NCBI RefSeq assembly: GCF_000429645.1
Contig: NZ_KE386933.1
Coordinates: 794,517 to 858,516, forward strand
Origin: Niveispirillum irakense DSM 11586
Lineage (GTDB): Bacteria > Pseudomonadota > Alphaproteobacteria > Azospirillales > Azospirillaceae
DNA: 64,000 bases
Direction of reading: 5' to 3'
Part shown: one piece after another, positions 35,986 to 44,537 of the stretch
Layout of the letters: each line of letters begins with the position of its first letter
How positions within the stretch are numbered: position 1 is the first letter of the stretch
The notes under the pieces: model-generated
Seen by the model: the letters and a program-made list of their open reading frames with translations, nothing else
What the model was told of the DNA's origin: nothing
Database searches by the model: none
Translations under genes and position numbers: made by a program

Positions 35986-36468
35986 TTAACGCCGTTTTGC
36001 GAGGGTCCGAAGCTCTTCTGCTTCCGTCTGTGTGACTTTTGACCAGGATTTCGACTGGCCGCAACTATAGTTGATGGACAAGGCCCCTTTGGCGGCGGGC
36101 GGGTCTGTTTCCGGCCAAGGGCTGGGTGCTAAGAAAAGTAGATACTCACTGCCTAGATCAGGTGAGCCCCTCTCCTCATTCAGATAAAATCCGCCGCTAT
36201 TTCGTTCCGTAAATAGCGTGAATTTCATTGGCAAATTCCCCTTATAACTCTCCATGGTTTCGAGTTTATAGAGGGTCCAGGAATCGTCTTCGTCTGACCA
36301 ATGATAATCTGCGGCGATTAGTTTTGCGCGAACAACCCACTTTGAATCCGTGAATTCCTGCGCAATTGTTGTCTTTGCATAGTCTACGCCACGATAATGA
36401 CAAAAACTGTGCGCGGGTGAAATTAATGTGACGAAGAGGATGAAATTTATGAAGATCTTTTTTGTCAT
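35986..36468 (-). CDS. AT-rich secreted protein of unknown function, possibly NTR/TIMP-like
   Basis: The 160-residue product has a typical signal peptide (about 1-21, ending AHS) and starts its mature part with a Cys two residues later. Features such as WVVRAKLIAADYHW, YKGNLPMKFTLFTERNSGGF, GSEYLLFL and a late SCG resemble the NTR (TIMP-like) OB fold seen in some bacterial secreted proteins; that is a tentative reading. Base composition is much more AT-rich than the surroundings, especially toward its start, and the region upstream is even richer in A+T. The gene looks acquired. Confidence 0.65.
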   Translation of the reverse strand: MTKKIFINFILFVTLISPAHSFCHYRGVDYAKTTIAQEFTDSKWVVRAKLIAADYHWSDEDDSWTLYKLETMESYKGNLPMKFTLFTERNSGGFYLNEERGSPDLGSEYLLFLAPSPWPETDPPAAKGALSINYSCGQSKSWSKVTQTEAEELRTLAKRR

Positions 36469-36713
36469 GTTAATTCTATTTTCGATTTAAATTTTATTTA
36501 CTATAATAAAAATTACCTCTTTTGCAACGGATTTTCCTCATTTTGATTAATCAGGCGAACTAACTTATCAATCTCTCTCAGAAAAGTTAACGATGAAATG
36601 GAAATCCCAAAAAAATGAAAGCACTGTTTTCTGTGGATTTTTACATTTTGAATGTTGTAGCTCTATAAAAAGGAAAGAAATTCCCGATTTATCACCGAGC
36701 TGGAGTGACTTCT
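36469..36713. other. AT-rich intergenic region
   Basis: These 245 bases are roughly two-thirds A+T in a GC-rich genome, with runs such as TTTAAATTTTATTTACTATAA-type sequence at the left side. No frame is credible. It separates the divergent AT-rich secreted-protein gene from the PhnA/YjdM gene and must contain promoters for both; such DNA is a typical target for H-NS/MucR-like silencers. Confidence 0.6.
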
Positions 36714-37061
36714 TTGACCGACAACCTGACCTGCCCTCAATGCTCCTCGGGGCATGTCTATCAGGACGGTAGCCTATGGATGTGCCCGGAATGCGGCCAT
36801 GAATGGAACCCGGATGCCGCTGGCGCGGAAGAGACGACAGATGCCGTGATCCGCGATGCCAACGGCAATGTGCTGGCCGATGGCGACACCGTGACCGTGA
36901 TCAAGGATTTGAAGGTCAAGGGCTCGTCCCTGGTCATCAAGGGCGGCACCAAGGTCAAGGGCATCCGCCTGACGGATGGTGCCAATGGCCATAACATCGC
37001 CTGCAAGATCGACGGGATCGGGGCGATGGACCTGAAGTCGGAATTTGTGAAAAAGGCGTAA
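36714..37061 (+). CDS. yjdM: PhnA/YjdM family zinc-ribbon protein
   Basis: The 115-residue protein has an N-terminal zinc ribbon (CPQC, then CPEC about 20 residues later) and the conserved PhnA domain (about 45-115, [42 protein letters not shown]). Despite the name, PhnA/YjdM is not needed for phosphonate breakdown in E. coli, and its role is unknown. The TTG at 36714 is preferred since GGAG lies eight bases upstream; a GTG at 36705 overlaps that site. Confidence 0.88.
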   Translation: MTDNLTCPQCSSGHVYQDGSLWMCPECGHEWNPDAAGAEETTDAVIRDANGNVLADGDTVTVIKDLKVKGSSLVIKGGTKVKGIRLTDGANGHNIACKIDGIGAMDLKSEFVKKA

Positions 37062-37356
37062 GGCGACTTGATAGGGTGGCGTCATAGCATAGCGCTGCCC
37101 TACCAATCAAAATTTTGTGTGCTTTAGGGCTTGATTATCAATGTGATGGCTGATCCCGTCACGCAAATGCCCGACAGATCCGCCGCTATAAGCAGATTCG
37201 CCTATGGTCTGCGGAGGCACAGCAGGCGTGATGTGTGGAGCGCACTGCTTTGAAGGCAGCATTCCAGATATCCAACAAACGCTGGAATAAGCTGAGATAT
37301 TTCATCGTGAAATATGGAATTATCTGACGCAGAACATCCAACCAGAAATCGGAGGA
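37062..37356. other. Intergenic region between yjdM and tRNA-Glu(CTC)
   Basis: No gene is visible in these 295 bases. An imperfect stem (TAGGG..GCG/CGC..CCCTA, 37071-37101) follows yjdM and may terminate it. A small perfect dyad ATATTTCA/TGAAATAT (37297-37315) lies downstream of the tRNA on its strand. Confidence 0.5.
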
Positions 37357-37432
37357 TGGCGTCCCCAAGGGGATTCGAACCCCTGTTACCGCCGTGAGAG
37401 GGCGGTGTCCTAGGCCTCTAGACGATGGGGAC
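37357..37432 (-). tRNA. tRNA-Glu (anticodon CTC)
   Basis: The minus strand forms a 76-base cloverleaf with acceptor GTCCCCA/TGGGGAC, anticodon stem CCGCC/GGCGG around CTCTCAC (anticodon CTC), T loop GGTTCGAATCC and an encoded CCA. It is nearly identical to the TTC isoacceptor at 10850-10925 except in the anticodon and T stems. Confidence 0.94.
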
Positions 37433-37451
37433 GGGGCCTGCGGTGGAGGCG

Positions 37452-37480
37452 TGTTTAGAGGGTTGGGCCGTATGGATCAA
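37452..37480 (-). promoter_or_regulatory. Promoter of tRNA-Glu(CTC)
   Basis: The minus strand reads TTGATC, 17 bases, TAAACA, with the start expected about 13 bases before the tRNA, as for the other Glu tRNA. Confidence 0.6.
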
Positions 37481-37500
37481 GCACTTTTTTCACCATGCCA

Positions 37501-38535
37501 TCATTTTCCCCTGGCAGATAGATTTGCCGCAACCGCCAGCAGTTTGGTGACGGAATGTTCATCAGTGTTCCAGGCGGTGACCAGACGGATGGTGCAGCCG
37601 TCCCAGCGATAGAAGCCAAATCCAGCGGCTTCCAGGCCCTGGATCATGGTTTCCGGCAGGATCACGAATAATTCGTTCGCCTCCACCGGATGGGCCAGCG
37701 TTACGCCGGGCAGGGCCGACAGGCCAACGGCCAGCTTTGTTGCCATGGCATTGGCATGGCCGGCCAGTCGCAGCCACAGGCCATCGGCCAGATAGGCATC
37801 CAACTGGGCGGACAGGAACCGCATCTTGGAGAAGAGATGCGCGGCGCGCTTGCGGCGATAGGCGAAATCCGCCGCCTTGGCCGGATCGAAGAAGATCACG
37901 GCTTCGGCTGCCATGGCCCCATTCTTGGTGGCGCCAAAGGACAGCACATCCACCCCGGTCCGCCACGTCACCTCCGCCGGGTCACAGCCCAGGTGGGCTA
38001 CGGCATTGGCGAAGCGGGCGCCATCCATATGCACCGACAGTCCCTGGGCATGGGCGATCTCCGCCAGGGCCGCCACCTCTGCCGGCTGATACACGGTGCC
38101 GGCCTCTGTTGCCTGGGTCAGTGACAGGGCGGCCGGCTGCACGGCATGGACAAAGCCCTTATGGGCCCGGGCCAGCGCCTCTTTCAATGTATCTGCATCC
38201 AGTTTGCCATGGGCGCCTGGCAGGGGGACCAGCTTGGCCCCGCCGGTGAACATCTCCGGCGCACCGCATTCATCGGCCTGGATATGGGCTTCCCCCTGAC
38301 AATAGATGGCACCCCAGGGCGGGGAAAGCTGCGCCAGGGACAGGGCATTTGCGGCGGTGCCCGTGGCGACGGGAAAGACGGCTACGGTGCGGCCGAACAG
38401 ATCGCTGAACCGTTGTTCCATTCGCCGGGTGATCGGGTCGGCGCCATAGGAGGGGGCGGTGCCTTCATTGGCCGCGACCATGGCTTCCAGGATGGAAGGG
38501 GCCACGCCAGCCACATTATCCGACATGAAATTCAT
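37501..38535 (-). CDS. ltaE: Low-specificity L-threonine aldolase (PLP enzyme)
   Basis: The 344-residue fold-type I PLP enzyme cleaves L-threonine or allo-threonine to glycine and acetaldehyde. Family features: FMSDNVAGVAPSILEAMVAANEG at the start, VATGTAANALSL for phosphate binding, HMDGARFANA (Asp binding the pyridine nitrogen) and the PLP-lysine in VLSFGATKNGAM. It resembles the beta-eliminating lyase/threonine aldolase subgroup common in alphaproteobacteria. It is monocistronic, with a tRNA downstream. Confidence 0.9.
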   Translation of the reverse strand: MNFMSDNVAGVAPSILEAMVAANEGTAPSYGADPITRRMEQRFSDLFGRTVAVFPVATGTAANALSLAQLSPPWGAIYCQGEAHIQADECGAPEMFTGGAKLVPLPGAHGKLDADTLKEALARAHKGFVHAVQPAALSLTQATEAGTVYQPAEVAALAEIAHAQGLSVHMDGARFANAVAHLGCDPAEVTWRTGVDVLSFGATKNGAMAAEAVIFFDPAKAADFAYRRKRAAHLFSKMRFLSAQLDAYLADGLWLRLAGHANAMATKLAVGLSALPGVTLAHPVEANELFVILPETMIQGLEAAGFGFYRWDGCTIRLVTAWNTDEHSVTKLLAVAANLSARGK

Positions 38536-38612
38536 TTAACGATCAATCCGACTGTAAATGGGTTTCAATGTGACCATGGTCACCGCGCCTGAAGGGGCTG
38601 TCCCCCATTTTG

Positions 38613-38996
38613 TCACGGTGTCGTGGTGACCAGAACGGTTGCAGCGCCATCGCGCGGATCGACCAGCAGAATCTGCACCTGCCCATCGGGCTGGCGTACC
38701 TGCAGGGCGATACGGCCACCCACGCTGGCAATGCCGGGCAACAGCTCGGCACCCGCCGGCAGAATCAGGGGCTGGGCCGGACCGGTCAGGGGCGCCATCG
38801 TCGGCGCCTCCGCGGCTGGTGCCGGGCTGGTTCCGGTGGGGGGGGTGTCTGAGGGCTTTTCGGTTTTGAAACGCTGGGCAAAGCTGCGCGGATGGTTGGG
38901 GTCGACAGAGCGTTTGTAGACTTCGAAGCCAAGGAATGCGAAGCCAGCGACGATAAGCAAGCCCCCGATGACAAGGAGAATTTTAAGTGTCCGCAC
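38613..38996 (-). CDS. Single-span membrane protein of unknown function
   Basis: The 127-residue product has one N-terminal membrane helix (about 4-24), a Pro/Thr/Ala-rich linker (about 45-75) and a small beta-rich C-terminal part (about 80-127, VGGRIALQVRQPDGQVQILLVDPRDG). The family is not recognised; similar short proteins are often seen beside rluD in alphaproteobacteria. The start is a GTG at 38996 with AGGAAG eight bases upstream, and that ribosome-binding site lies inside the divergent rluD-like gene, whose start it overlaps by ten bases. Confidence 0.68.
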   Translation of the reverse strand: MRTLKILLVIGGLLIVAGFAFLGFEVYKRSVDPNHPRSFAQRFKTEKPSDTPPTGTSPAPAAEAPTMAPLTGPAQPLILPAGAELLPGIASVGGRIALQVRQPDGQVQILLVDPRDGAATVLVTTTP

Positions 38997-40078
38997 GTTC
39001 CGCACTTCCTGCGTTGGAGACCACCGGCCTGCCGGCCGGCCTGGACTTTGACGATATGGATGACGACCTGATCGGGGGTGACCTGGATGTCGCCACCGAT
39101 GCAGGCGGGCCGGCGCACCATCAGGTGATGGTCGCAGCCGCCCAGGAGGGGGAACGGCTGGACCGGGCCCTGGCGGACGCGCTGGCCGCTGCTGGCCTGT
39201 CGCGGTCACGGCTGGCCGCGCTGATTGCGCAGGGCCATGTCGCCACAGGCGGCCAAACCATAGAGGACGGCTCCCGCCGGGTCAAACAGGGCCAGTGCTA
39301 TGATGTCACCGTGCCGGCAAGTGCACCGGCGACGCCGCAGCCCCAGGCAATCCCGCTTTCGATTATTTATGAGGATGCGGATTTGCTGGTGATCGACAAG
39401 GCAGCCGGCATGGTGGTCCATCCGGCGGCCGGCAATGCCGATGGCACGCTGGTCAATGCCCTGCTGCACCATTGCGGGGCCGATCTGTCGGGCATTGGCG
39501 GTGTGCGTCGCCCCGGCATCGTCCACCGACTGGATAAGGATACAAGCGGCCTGATCGTGGTTGCGAAGAACGATAAGGCGCATCAGGGCCTGTCCGCCCA
39601 GTTCGCCGACCGGTCGCTGTCGCGCACCTATCAGGCCGTGGTCTGGGGCGTGCCCGCCCCCCGGTCGGGGGAGATCACCGGCAATATCGGCCGCCATCCC
39701 AGCGACCGTAAGCGCATGGCCGTGCTGGAGCGGGGCGGCAAACCCGCCATCACCCGATACACGCTGCTGCGGGCCCTGGGGCCGGCGGCATCGCTGGTGG
39801 AGTGCAAGCTGCTGACCGGCCGCACGCACCAGATTCGCGTTCACATGACCCATATCGGCCATCCGCTGGTGGGCGATCAGGTTTATGGCCGCATCCGGCA
39901 GGGCCGCACACGCGGCGTGTCGGAGGCGGGCAAGCAGGCTCTGGCCGGTTTTCCGCGCCAGGCCCTGCATGCGGCGGCCATTGAGTTCATCCATCCGGCA
40001 ACGGGCGTGAAGATGGGCTTCACGACTGTGTTACCGGATGATTTCAAGGGCTTAATTCAGGCGCTTGAAACGTTATAG
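38987..40078 (+). CDS. rluD: RluD-type 23S rRNA pseudouridine synthase
   Basis: The 363-residue enzyme has an acidic N-terminal extension (about 1-45), an S4 RNA-binding domain (about 50-105, LDRALADALAAAGLSRSRLAALIAQGHV) and the RluA-type catalytic domain with the nucleophile in HRLDKDTSGLIVVAK. RluD modifies helix 69 of 23S rRNA; the RluC and RluA specificities cannot be excluded. The GTG at 38987 has AAGGAG eight bases before it, but that site and the first codons overlap a divergent gene. rpoH follows 145 bases downstream. Confidence 0.88.
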   Translation: MSARSALPALETTGLPAGLDFDDMDDDLIGGDLDVATDAGGPAHHQVMVAAAQEGERLDRALADALAAAGLSRSRLAALIAQGHVATGGQTIEDGSRRVKQGQCYDVTVPASAPATPQPQAIPLSIIYEDADLLVIDKAAGMVVHPAAGNADGTLVNALLHHCGADLSGIGGVRRPGIVHRLDKDTSGLIVVAKNDKAHQGLSAQFADRSLSRTYQAVVWGVPAPRSGEITGNIGRHPSDRKRMAVLERGGKPAITRYTLLRALGPAASLVECKLLTGRTHQIRVHMTHIGHPLVGDQVYGRIRQGRTRGVSEAGKQALAGFPRQALHAAAIEFIHPATGVKMGFTTVLPDDFKGLIQALETL

Positions 40079-40088
40079 TAGCAGCGGC

Positions 40089-40138
40089 TTTCAGGAAACC
40101 CGCCGCCGGGCCGTCATGGCCGGTTCAGTTTCCTGAAG
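40089..40138 (+). promoter_or_regulatory. Leader/terminator dyad before rpoH
   Basis: TTTCAGGAAAC and GTTTCCTGAAG form an 11-base inverted repeat around a GC-rich 28-base interior that can itself pair (GGGCC/GGCC). It lies 10 bases after rluD and 86 bases before rpoH, without a T run. A second small dyad, TTGCAT/ATGCAA, follows at 40143-40159. It could end rluD transcription, or form part of a structured rpoH leader, the class of RNA that acts as a heat sensor in some bacteria. Confidence 0.45.
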
Positions 40139-40223
40139 GTCGTTGCATCATCCATGCAAAAGCCGCCGCCGGTGCCGATGCGGGCCGGTGGGGGACCAAA
40201 GCCCATGAAGGGGGAGAGATACC

Positions 40224-41105
40224 ATGTCGAGCGTACCTGCCATTCCGGCCATCAGTTCTGAAAGCAGCCTGTCTCGCTATCTCCAGGAAATTCGCCAATT
40301 TCCCATGCTGGAGCCGGGCGAGGAATATATGCTCGCCAAAAGCTGGCGGGAGCATGACGACACCAAGGCCGCCCACCGTCTGGTGACCAGTCATCTGCGT
40401 CTGGTGGCGAAGATCGCCATGGGCTATCGCGGTTATGGCCTGCCGGTGTCGGAACTGATCTCCGAAGGCAATGTCGGCATGATGCAGGCGGTCAAGCGTT
40501 TTGACCCCGACCGTGGCTTCCGCCTCGCCACCTATGCCATGTGGTGGATCCGGGCGGCTATCCAGGAATATATCCTGCATAGCTGGTCGCTGGTGAAGAT
40601 GGGCACCACGGCGGCGCAGAAGAAGCTGTTCTTCAATCTGCGCAAGCTGAAGGGCCAGATGCAGGCGATCGACGAGGGTGACCTGCCGCCGGAAACGGTG
40701 ACCAAGATCGCCCAGACCCTGGATGTGGCTGAATCCGATGTCGTGTCCATGAACCGCCGGCTGGCCGCCGCCGACCATTCCCTGAACGCGCCGCTCCGCG
40801 TGGATGGGGAAGGGGAGTGGCAGGATTGGCTGGTGGATGAGACGGACAGCCAGGAAATCAAACTGGGCGAGCAGCAGGAGTTGGGCAAGCGCAAGGCGCT
40901 TCTGGCCAATGCTATGAAGTCGCTGAACGAGCGCGAACGCCATATCCTGATCGAACGCCGCCTGCGGGAAGAGCCGACGACGCTGGAAGACCTGTCAGTG
41001 CAATATGGCATCAGCCGTGAACGGGTGCGCCAGATTGAGGTGCGGGCGTTTGAGAAGCTGCAAAAGGCGATCAAGAATGCCGCTATCGAGCAGCGTTTGA
41101 CCTGA
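40224..41105 (+). CDS. rpoH: RNA polymerase sigma-32 factor RpoH
   Basis: The 293-residue heat-shock sigma factor has region 1.2/2 (about 15-120, including YAMWWIRAAIQEYILHSW), the RpoH box QKKLFFNLR (about 133-141) that marks the subfamily, region 3 and region 4 (LNERERHILIERRL and the helix GISRERVRQIEVRAFEKL). Alphaproteobacteria often carry more than one rpoH; only one is visible here. AGGGGGAGAG upstream is a strong ribosome-binding site. A good terminator follows. Confidence 0.95.
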   Translation: MSSVPAIPAISSESSLSRYLQEIRQFPMLEPGEEYMLAKSWREHDDTKAAHRLVTSHLRLVAKIAMGYRGYGLPVSELISEGNVGMMQAVKRFDPDRGFRLATYAMWWIRAAIQEYILHSWSLVKMGTTAAQKKLFFNLRKLKGQMQAIDEGDLPPETVTKIAQTLDVAESDVVSMNRRLAAADHSLNAPLRVDGEGEWQDWLVDETDSQEIKLGEQQELGKRKALLANAMKSLNERERHILIERRLREEPTTLEDLSVQYGISRERVRQIEVRAFEKLQKAIKNAAIEQRLT

Positions 41106-41174
41106 CGGTGATATCGCGGCGGAGGCCCGCAGCCTCTGCCGACACATACAGCCGGGTTGGTTTCCAACCCATAA

Positions 41175-41204
41175 AAAAGGGGCGCCGCAGCGGGCGCCCC
41201 TTTT
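41175..41204 (+). terminator. Terminator of rpoH
   Basis: The 12-bp dyad AAAAGGGGCGCC/GGCGCCCCTTTT with T-rich flank lies 70 bases after rpoH and 18 before the stop of the convergent M16 gene, so it serves both. Confidence 0.88.
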
Positions 41205-41221
41205 CATTTTATCGCTGCCGA

Positions 41222-42595
41222 TCAGCCTTTCTGGGCCGGGGCGGCATACATCTGCTTGTCCGCCTTCACGCCCACCGGCTGGCCCACCACCACGGTGGTC
41301 AGCTTGGCCGGGTCCAGCAGACGGGCGGCGACCCGCTTCACGTCGGCCAGGGTAACGGCATTGATCAGGTCGTTGCGCTTGTTCAGATAATCGATTCCCA
41401 GATTGTCCTGCTGCACGGACAGCAACAGCCCCGCAATCGCGTTGTTGTTGGTGAATTGCAGCGGGAAACTGCCGGTAAGGTAGGTCTGGGCGTTGCGCAG
41501 TTCGGTTTCGGTGATGCCGTTCTTGCCGACTTCACCCCAAATCTGCTTGATCAGGTCAATCGCCTGTCCCGCCTTCTCGTTATTGGTGGAACCGCCGACT
41601 GATACCAGGGCCGCATGGTCCCAGGGTGACAGGCCGGAACCCACACCATAGGTCAGGCCGCGCTTTTCCCGCACCTCGTCCATCAGGCGGGAGGAGAAGC
41701 CACCGCCGCCCACCACATAGTTCAACACCGTGGCCGCGTACCAGTCGGGATCGTCCCGCTTCAACCCTTCCTGCGCCATGATGATGATGGTCTGCGGGAT
41801 CGGGCGCGGGATGGCGATGGTCTGGCCCGCAGCGGCTGGGCTGACATCGGTGACGGAAGGACGGGTACCGGTGGCGGGCAACTTGCCGAAAAGCTGATCC
41901 AGCACCGGCGCCAGTTCCGCCGCTGTGATATCACCGGATACGGCCACTTTCAGCCCGTCCCTGGTCAGCCTGGTCCGGGTGAACTGGACCAGATCATCGC
42001 GGCCGATGGCGGGCAGGGTATCCAGCGTACCGCGCTGGGGCCGGCCATAGGGATGGCTGGGAAACAGGCTTTCCGCCAGGGCAAGCTGACCCCAATAGGA
42101 GGGATCGGACTGGGACCGGCGCAGGCCGGCCAGCATCTGGCCCCGGATACGGTCGATGGCCTCCTGATCAAAGCGCGGTTCTGTCAGGGCCAGCCGCATC
42201 AGATCGAAGGCTTCATCCTTGGTCTCTTTCAGCGTTGTCACATAGCCGACAAACCCATCGCGTCCGGCGGAGAAGCCGAGGCTGATGGAATTATCTTCCA
42301 TCCGACCCTGGAAAGCCTGGGCATCCAGATCGCCAGCCCCTTCATCCAGGGTGCTGGCCGCCAGCATGGCCAGGCCCAGCTTACCGTCAGGGTCCAGTTC
42401 CGTGCCGCCTTCAAAGGAGAACTGGATGGCGATGATCGGGTTTTTGGCATCGCGGACCAGCCAGGCCTCCACCCCGCCAGGGCTGACCACCCGTTCGATA
42501 TCAATGGCGGCGGCGGGCAGGGCCACGGAAAGCATCAAGGCGCAGGCACCGGCCAGGGCAAGCGCGGTACGGCGGAATATCATCGCTATTCTCAT
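41222..42595 (-). CDS. M16 family protein lacking the zinc motif (pitrilysin partner subunit)
   Basis: The 457-residue product has a signal peptide (about 1-30) and two M16-type halves. Where active subunits carry HxxEH it reads LGLAMLAASTLDEG, so zinc and catalysis are lost; the C-terminal half keeps the substrate-binding R/Y segment SSRLMDEVREKRGLTYGVGS. This is the known arrangement of heterodimeric M16B peptidases, in which this subunit supplies the R/Y motif. It overlaps the active subunit gene upstream by four bases. A periplasmic location follows from the signal peptides. Confidence 0.88.
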   Translation of the reverse strand: MRIAMIFRRTALALAGACALMLSVALPAAAIDIERVVSPGGVEAWLVRDAKNPIIAIQFSFEGGTELDPDGKLGLAMLAASTLDEGAGDLDAQAFQGRMEDNSISLGFSAGRDGFVGYVTTLKETKDEAFDLMRLALTEPRFDQEAIDRIRGQMLAGLRRSQSDPSYWGQLALAESLFPSHPYGRPQRGTLDTLPAIGRDDLVQFTRTRLTRDGLKVAVSGDITAAELAPVLDQLFGKLPATGTRPSVTDVSPAAAGQTIAIPRPIPQTIIIMAQEGLKRDDPDWYAATVLNYVVGGGGFSSRLMDEVREKRGLTYGVGSGLSPWDHAALVSVGGSTNNEKAGQAIDLIKQIWGEVGKNGITETELRNAQTYLTGSFPLQFTNNNAIAGLLLSVQQDNLGIDYLNKRNDLINAVTLADVKRVAARLLDPAKLTTVVVGQPVGVKADKQMYAAPAQKG

Positions 42596-44064
42596 TGCAC
42601 GTCTCCCGCTTCGGGCGCGTGGCCAGCCGTGGTGGAGGGCGGGCCGGGCGGCGCGGCGCGGCCGCCGGGCATGGGCGGGGCATTGGGATCGGGCAGCAGG
42701 ATGCCGGTGGCATGGTTATCCGCGGCCAGCACGGCGCGGGCGGCTGCATTCACCTGTTCCACCGTAACCGCACCAATCCGCTCGGGCCACGCCTCCACAT
42801 CTTCCACCGTCTGGCCGGTGGTCAGGGCCAGGCCGAAGGCGTAGGCGGGGCCTTGCAGACTGTCGCGGGCGAAGATGGCTTCGCGCTTAAGGCGTGTCTT
42901 GGCGCGCTCCACCTCATCCGCTGTTACTCCATCGCGCAGCAGCTTGGTGATTTCCGCCTCCATGGCTTTTTCCACGACAGCCACATCGCCGCCCGGCACG
43001 GGCGTGGCCGACAGGCCCAGCGTGCCCAGGTCCAGCGCCGTGGGCTGATACCAGAGGCTGACACCGGCAGCGACCCGCTGATCCACGACCAGCGACTTGT
43101 AGAGCCGGGCGGTGGCGCCGCCGCTCATGATGCTTTGCAGCACTTCCAGCGCGTAGGCATGTTCCTTGGCACCAGCATTGTAGCTGGGGGCCTTCCAGAT
43201 GCGCATCCAGCTTGGCTGGCTGACCTGGGCATCGGTCAGGCTGATGCGGCGGGCACCTTCCGTCGGCGGCTCCGTCACGCGCACGCGGGCGGGGATGTCC
43301 TTCACCGGCTTCAGCTTGCCATAGGTCTTTTCCGCCAGCGGCTTCAGGTCCTTGGCGGTGATGTCGCCGGCAACCACCAGGATGGCGTTATTGGGGGCGT
43401 AATGATGCTTATAAAAATCCAGCGCATCCTGGGTGGTCAGCTTCTCGACCTCGTGCATCCAGCCGATGATCGGGGTGCCATAGGGATGATGCACGAACAG
43501 CAGGGAGTTGAGCTGTTCATAAAGCCGGGAGCCTGGATCATTCTCCGTCCGCTGGCGCCGTTCTTCCTGGATCACGGCACGTTCCGGCAGGGTGATCTCG
43601 TCGGTCAGCTTCAGACCGGTCATCCGGTCGGCTTCCATGCCCATCACCAGTTCCAGCCGGTCACGGGCGATATTCTCGAAATAGGCCGTGTAATCGTAGG
43701 AGGTGAAGGCATTGTCCTGCCCGCCATTGCTGGCGATGGTGCGGGAAAATTCCGCCGGCTTCAGCTTGGAGGTGCCTTTGAACATCAGATGTTCAAGATA
43801 ATGGGCGATGCCGGATTTGCCCGGCTGCTCATCGGCGGACCCCACCTTGTACCAGACCATGTGGCTGACGACGGGGGCACGGGGATTATTGACCACCACC
43901 ACCTGCATGCCATTGGACAGGGTGAAGGTCTCCGGATCATAGATCCGGGCCTGGGCCGGTACGGCAGCCGTCAGGGCCAGCGCGCCCAAGGCGACGCCGG
44001 CGGCGGCACGGGCAAGAAGCGCCCGCAGGCGCCGGGCAGGAGGGGACGGGGGACGGGCGTTCAC
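42592..44064 (-). CDS. M16 family zinc metallopeptidase, active subunit
   Basis: The 490-residue product has a signal peptide (about 1-38, ending AQA) and the inverted zinc motif HYLEH (His88, Glu91, His92) in GIAHYLEHLMFKGT, with the distal Glu in ERAVIQEERRQR. It would form a periplasmic peptidase with the next gene's product. The start is a GTG at 44064 with GGGAGG upstream. The gene pair is on the same strand as BamF-LspA, separated from them by two small plus-strand genes. Confidence 0.9.
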   Translation of the reverse strand: MNARPPSPPARRLRALLARAAAGVALGALALTAAVPAQARIYDPETFTLSNGMQVVVVNNPRAPVVSHMVWYKVGSADEQPGKSGIAHYLEHLMFKGTSKLKPAEFSRTIASNGGQDNAFTSYDYTAYFENIARDRLELVMGMEADRMTGLKLTDEITLPERAVIQEERRQRTENDPGSRLYEQLNSLLFVHHPYGTPIIGWMHEVEKLTTQDALDFYKHHYAPNNAILVVAGDITAKDLKPLAEKTYGKLKPVKDIPARVRVTEPPTEGARRISLTDAQVSQPSWMRIWKAPSYNAGAKEHAYALEVLQSIMSGGATARLYKSLVVDQRVAAGVSLWYQPTALDLGTLGLSATPVPGGDVAVVEKAMEAEITKLLRDGVTADEVERAKTRLKREAIFARDSLQGPAYAFGLALTTGQTVEDVEAWPERIGAVTVEQVNAAARAVLAADNHATGILLPDPNAPPMPGGRAAPPGPPSTTAGHAPEAGDVQ

Positions 44065-44220
44065 GGTGATTGCAACCTCCCTGGAACGGGCTACCCCCGC
44101 CCAAGGGGACGGGGGTGGATGTTGTGGCTAATGTGCCGCTGCCTTTCGTCTGCGCCAAGGGTTTCCGGTCCTGTGGCGGATTAATTACCTGTCATGGAAG
44201 CGCCCCCCGCTGGCATCCAC

Positions 44221-44245
44221 GGAACCCCGACCTGAAATCTGGGTT
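44221..44245 (+). promoter_or_regulatory. Possible EcfG-like promoter of the small stress-type gene
   Basis: GGAAC, 16 bases, then GGTT matches the EcfG pattern except for one base in the -10 element (CGTT expected). A start near 44253 would give a very short leader before the strong AGGAGG site of the gene at 44274. Confidence 0.35.
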
Positions 44246-44273
44246 GTCCTTGCACCAGTGACAGGAGGAAAAA

Positions 44274-44498
44274 ATGCCGATCCGGAGCGAGCAGGAACTG
44301 GAAAAGGCCGTCGCGGAATATCAGCGCCTGGGACAAGGCGCGCTTTCATCAGCTGATGCCGACAGGCGCGACAATCTGAATGCCGATATCCAGGCTTACT
44401 ACACCGAACATGCAGCGGATCTGCGCAAGGCCAAGCCGGAACGCCATGATGATGTGGAACCGGATACGCCGAAATCCCCAGCCGACACGCACCCGTGA
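44274..44498 (+). CDS. Small charged helical protein of unknown function
   Basis: The 74-residue hydrophilic product is rich in Glu, Asp, Lys and Ala, mostly helical, with a disordered Pro/Asp tail. It begins behind an excellent AGGAGG. The family is not recognised, but its composition is typical of small stress-induced proteins, and a GGAAC-type promoter candidate lies upstream. A Cys-rich small gene follows at 40 bases. Confidence 0.65.
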   Translation: MPIRSEQELEKAVAEYQRLGQGALSSADADRRDNLNADIQAYYTEHAADLRKAKPERHDDVEPDTPKSPADTHP

Positions 44499-44537
44499 TA
44501 GGATGGGCCCGATATTCCTGGTGTGGAGTGGGTGATC

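Noticed and set aside
35900-37440. A genomic island integrated at tRNA-Glu(CTC)
   Set aside because: The region is AT-rich in part, but no integrase, direct repeat of the tRNA end or mobility gene is present.
42595-44184. A 529-codon open frame antisense to the active M16 gene
   Set aside because: It mirrors the codon bias of the real gene and has no recognisable domain.
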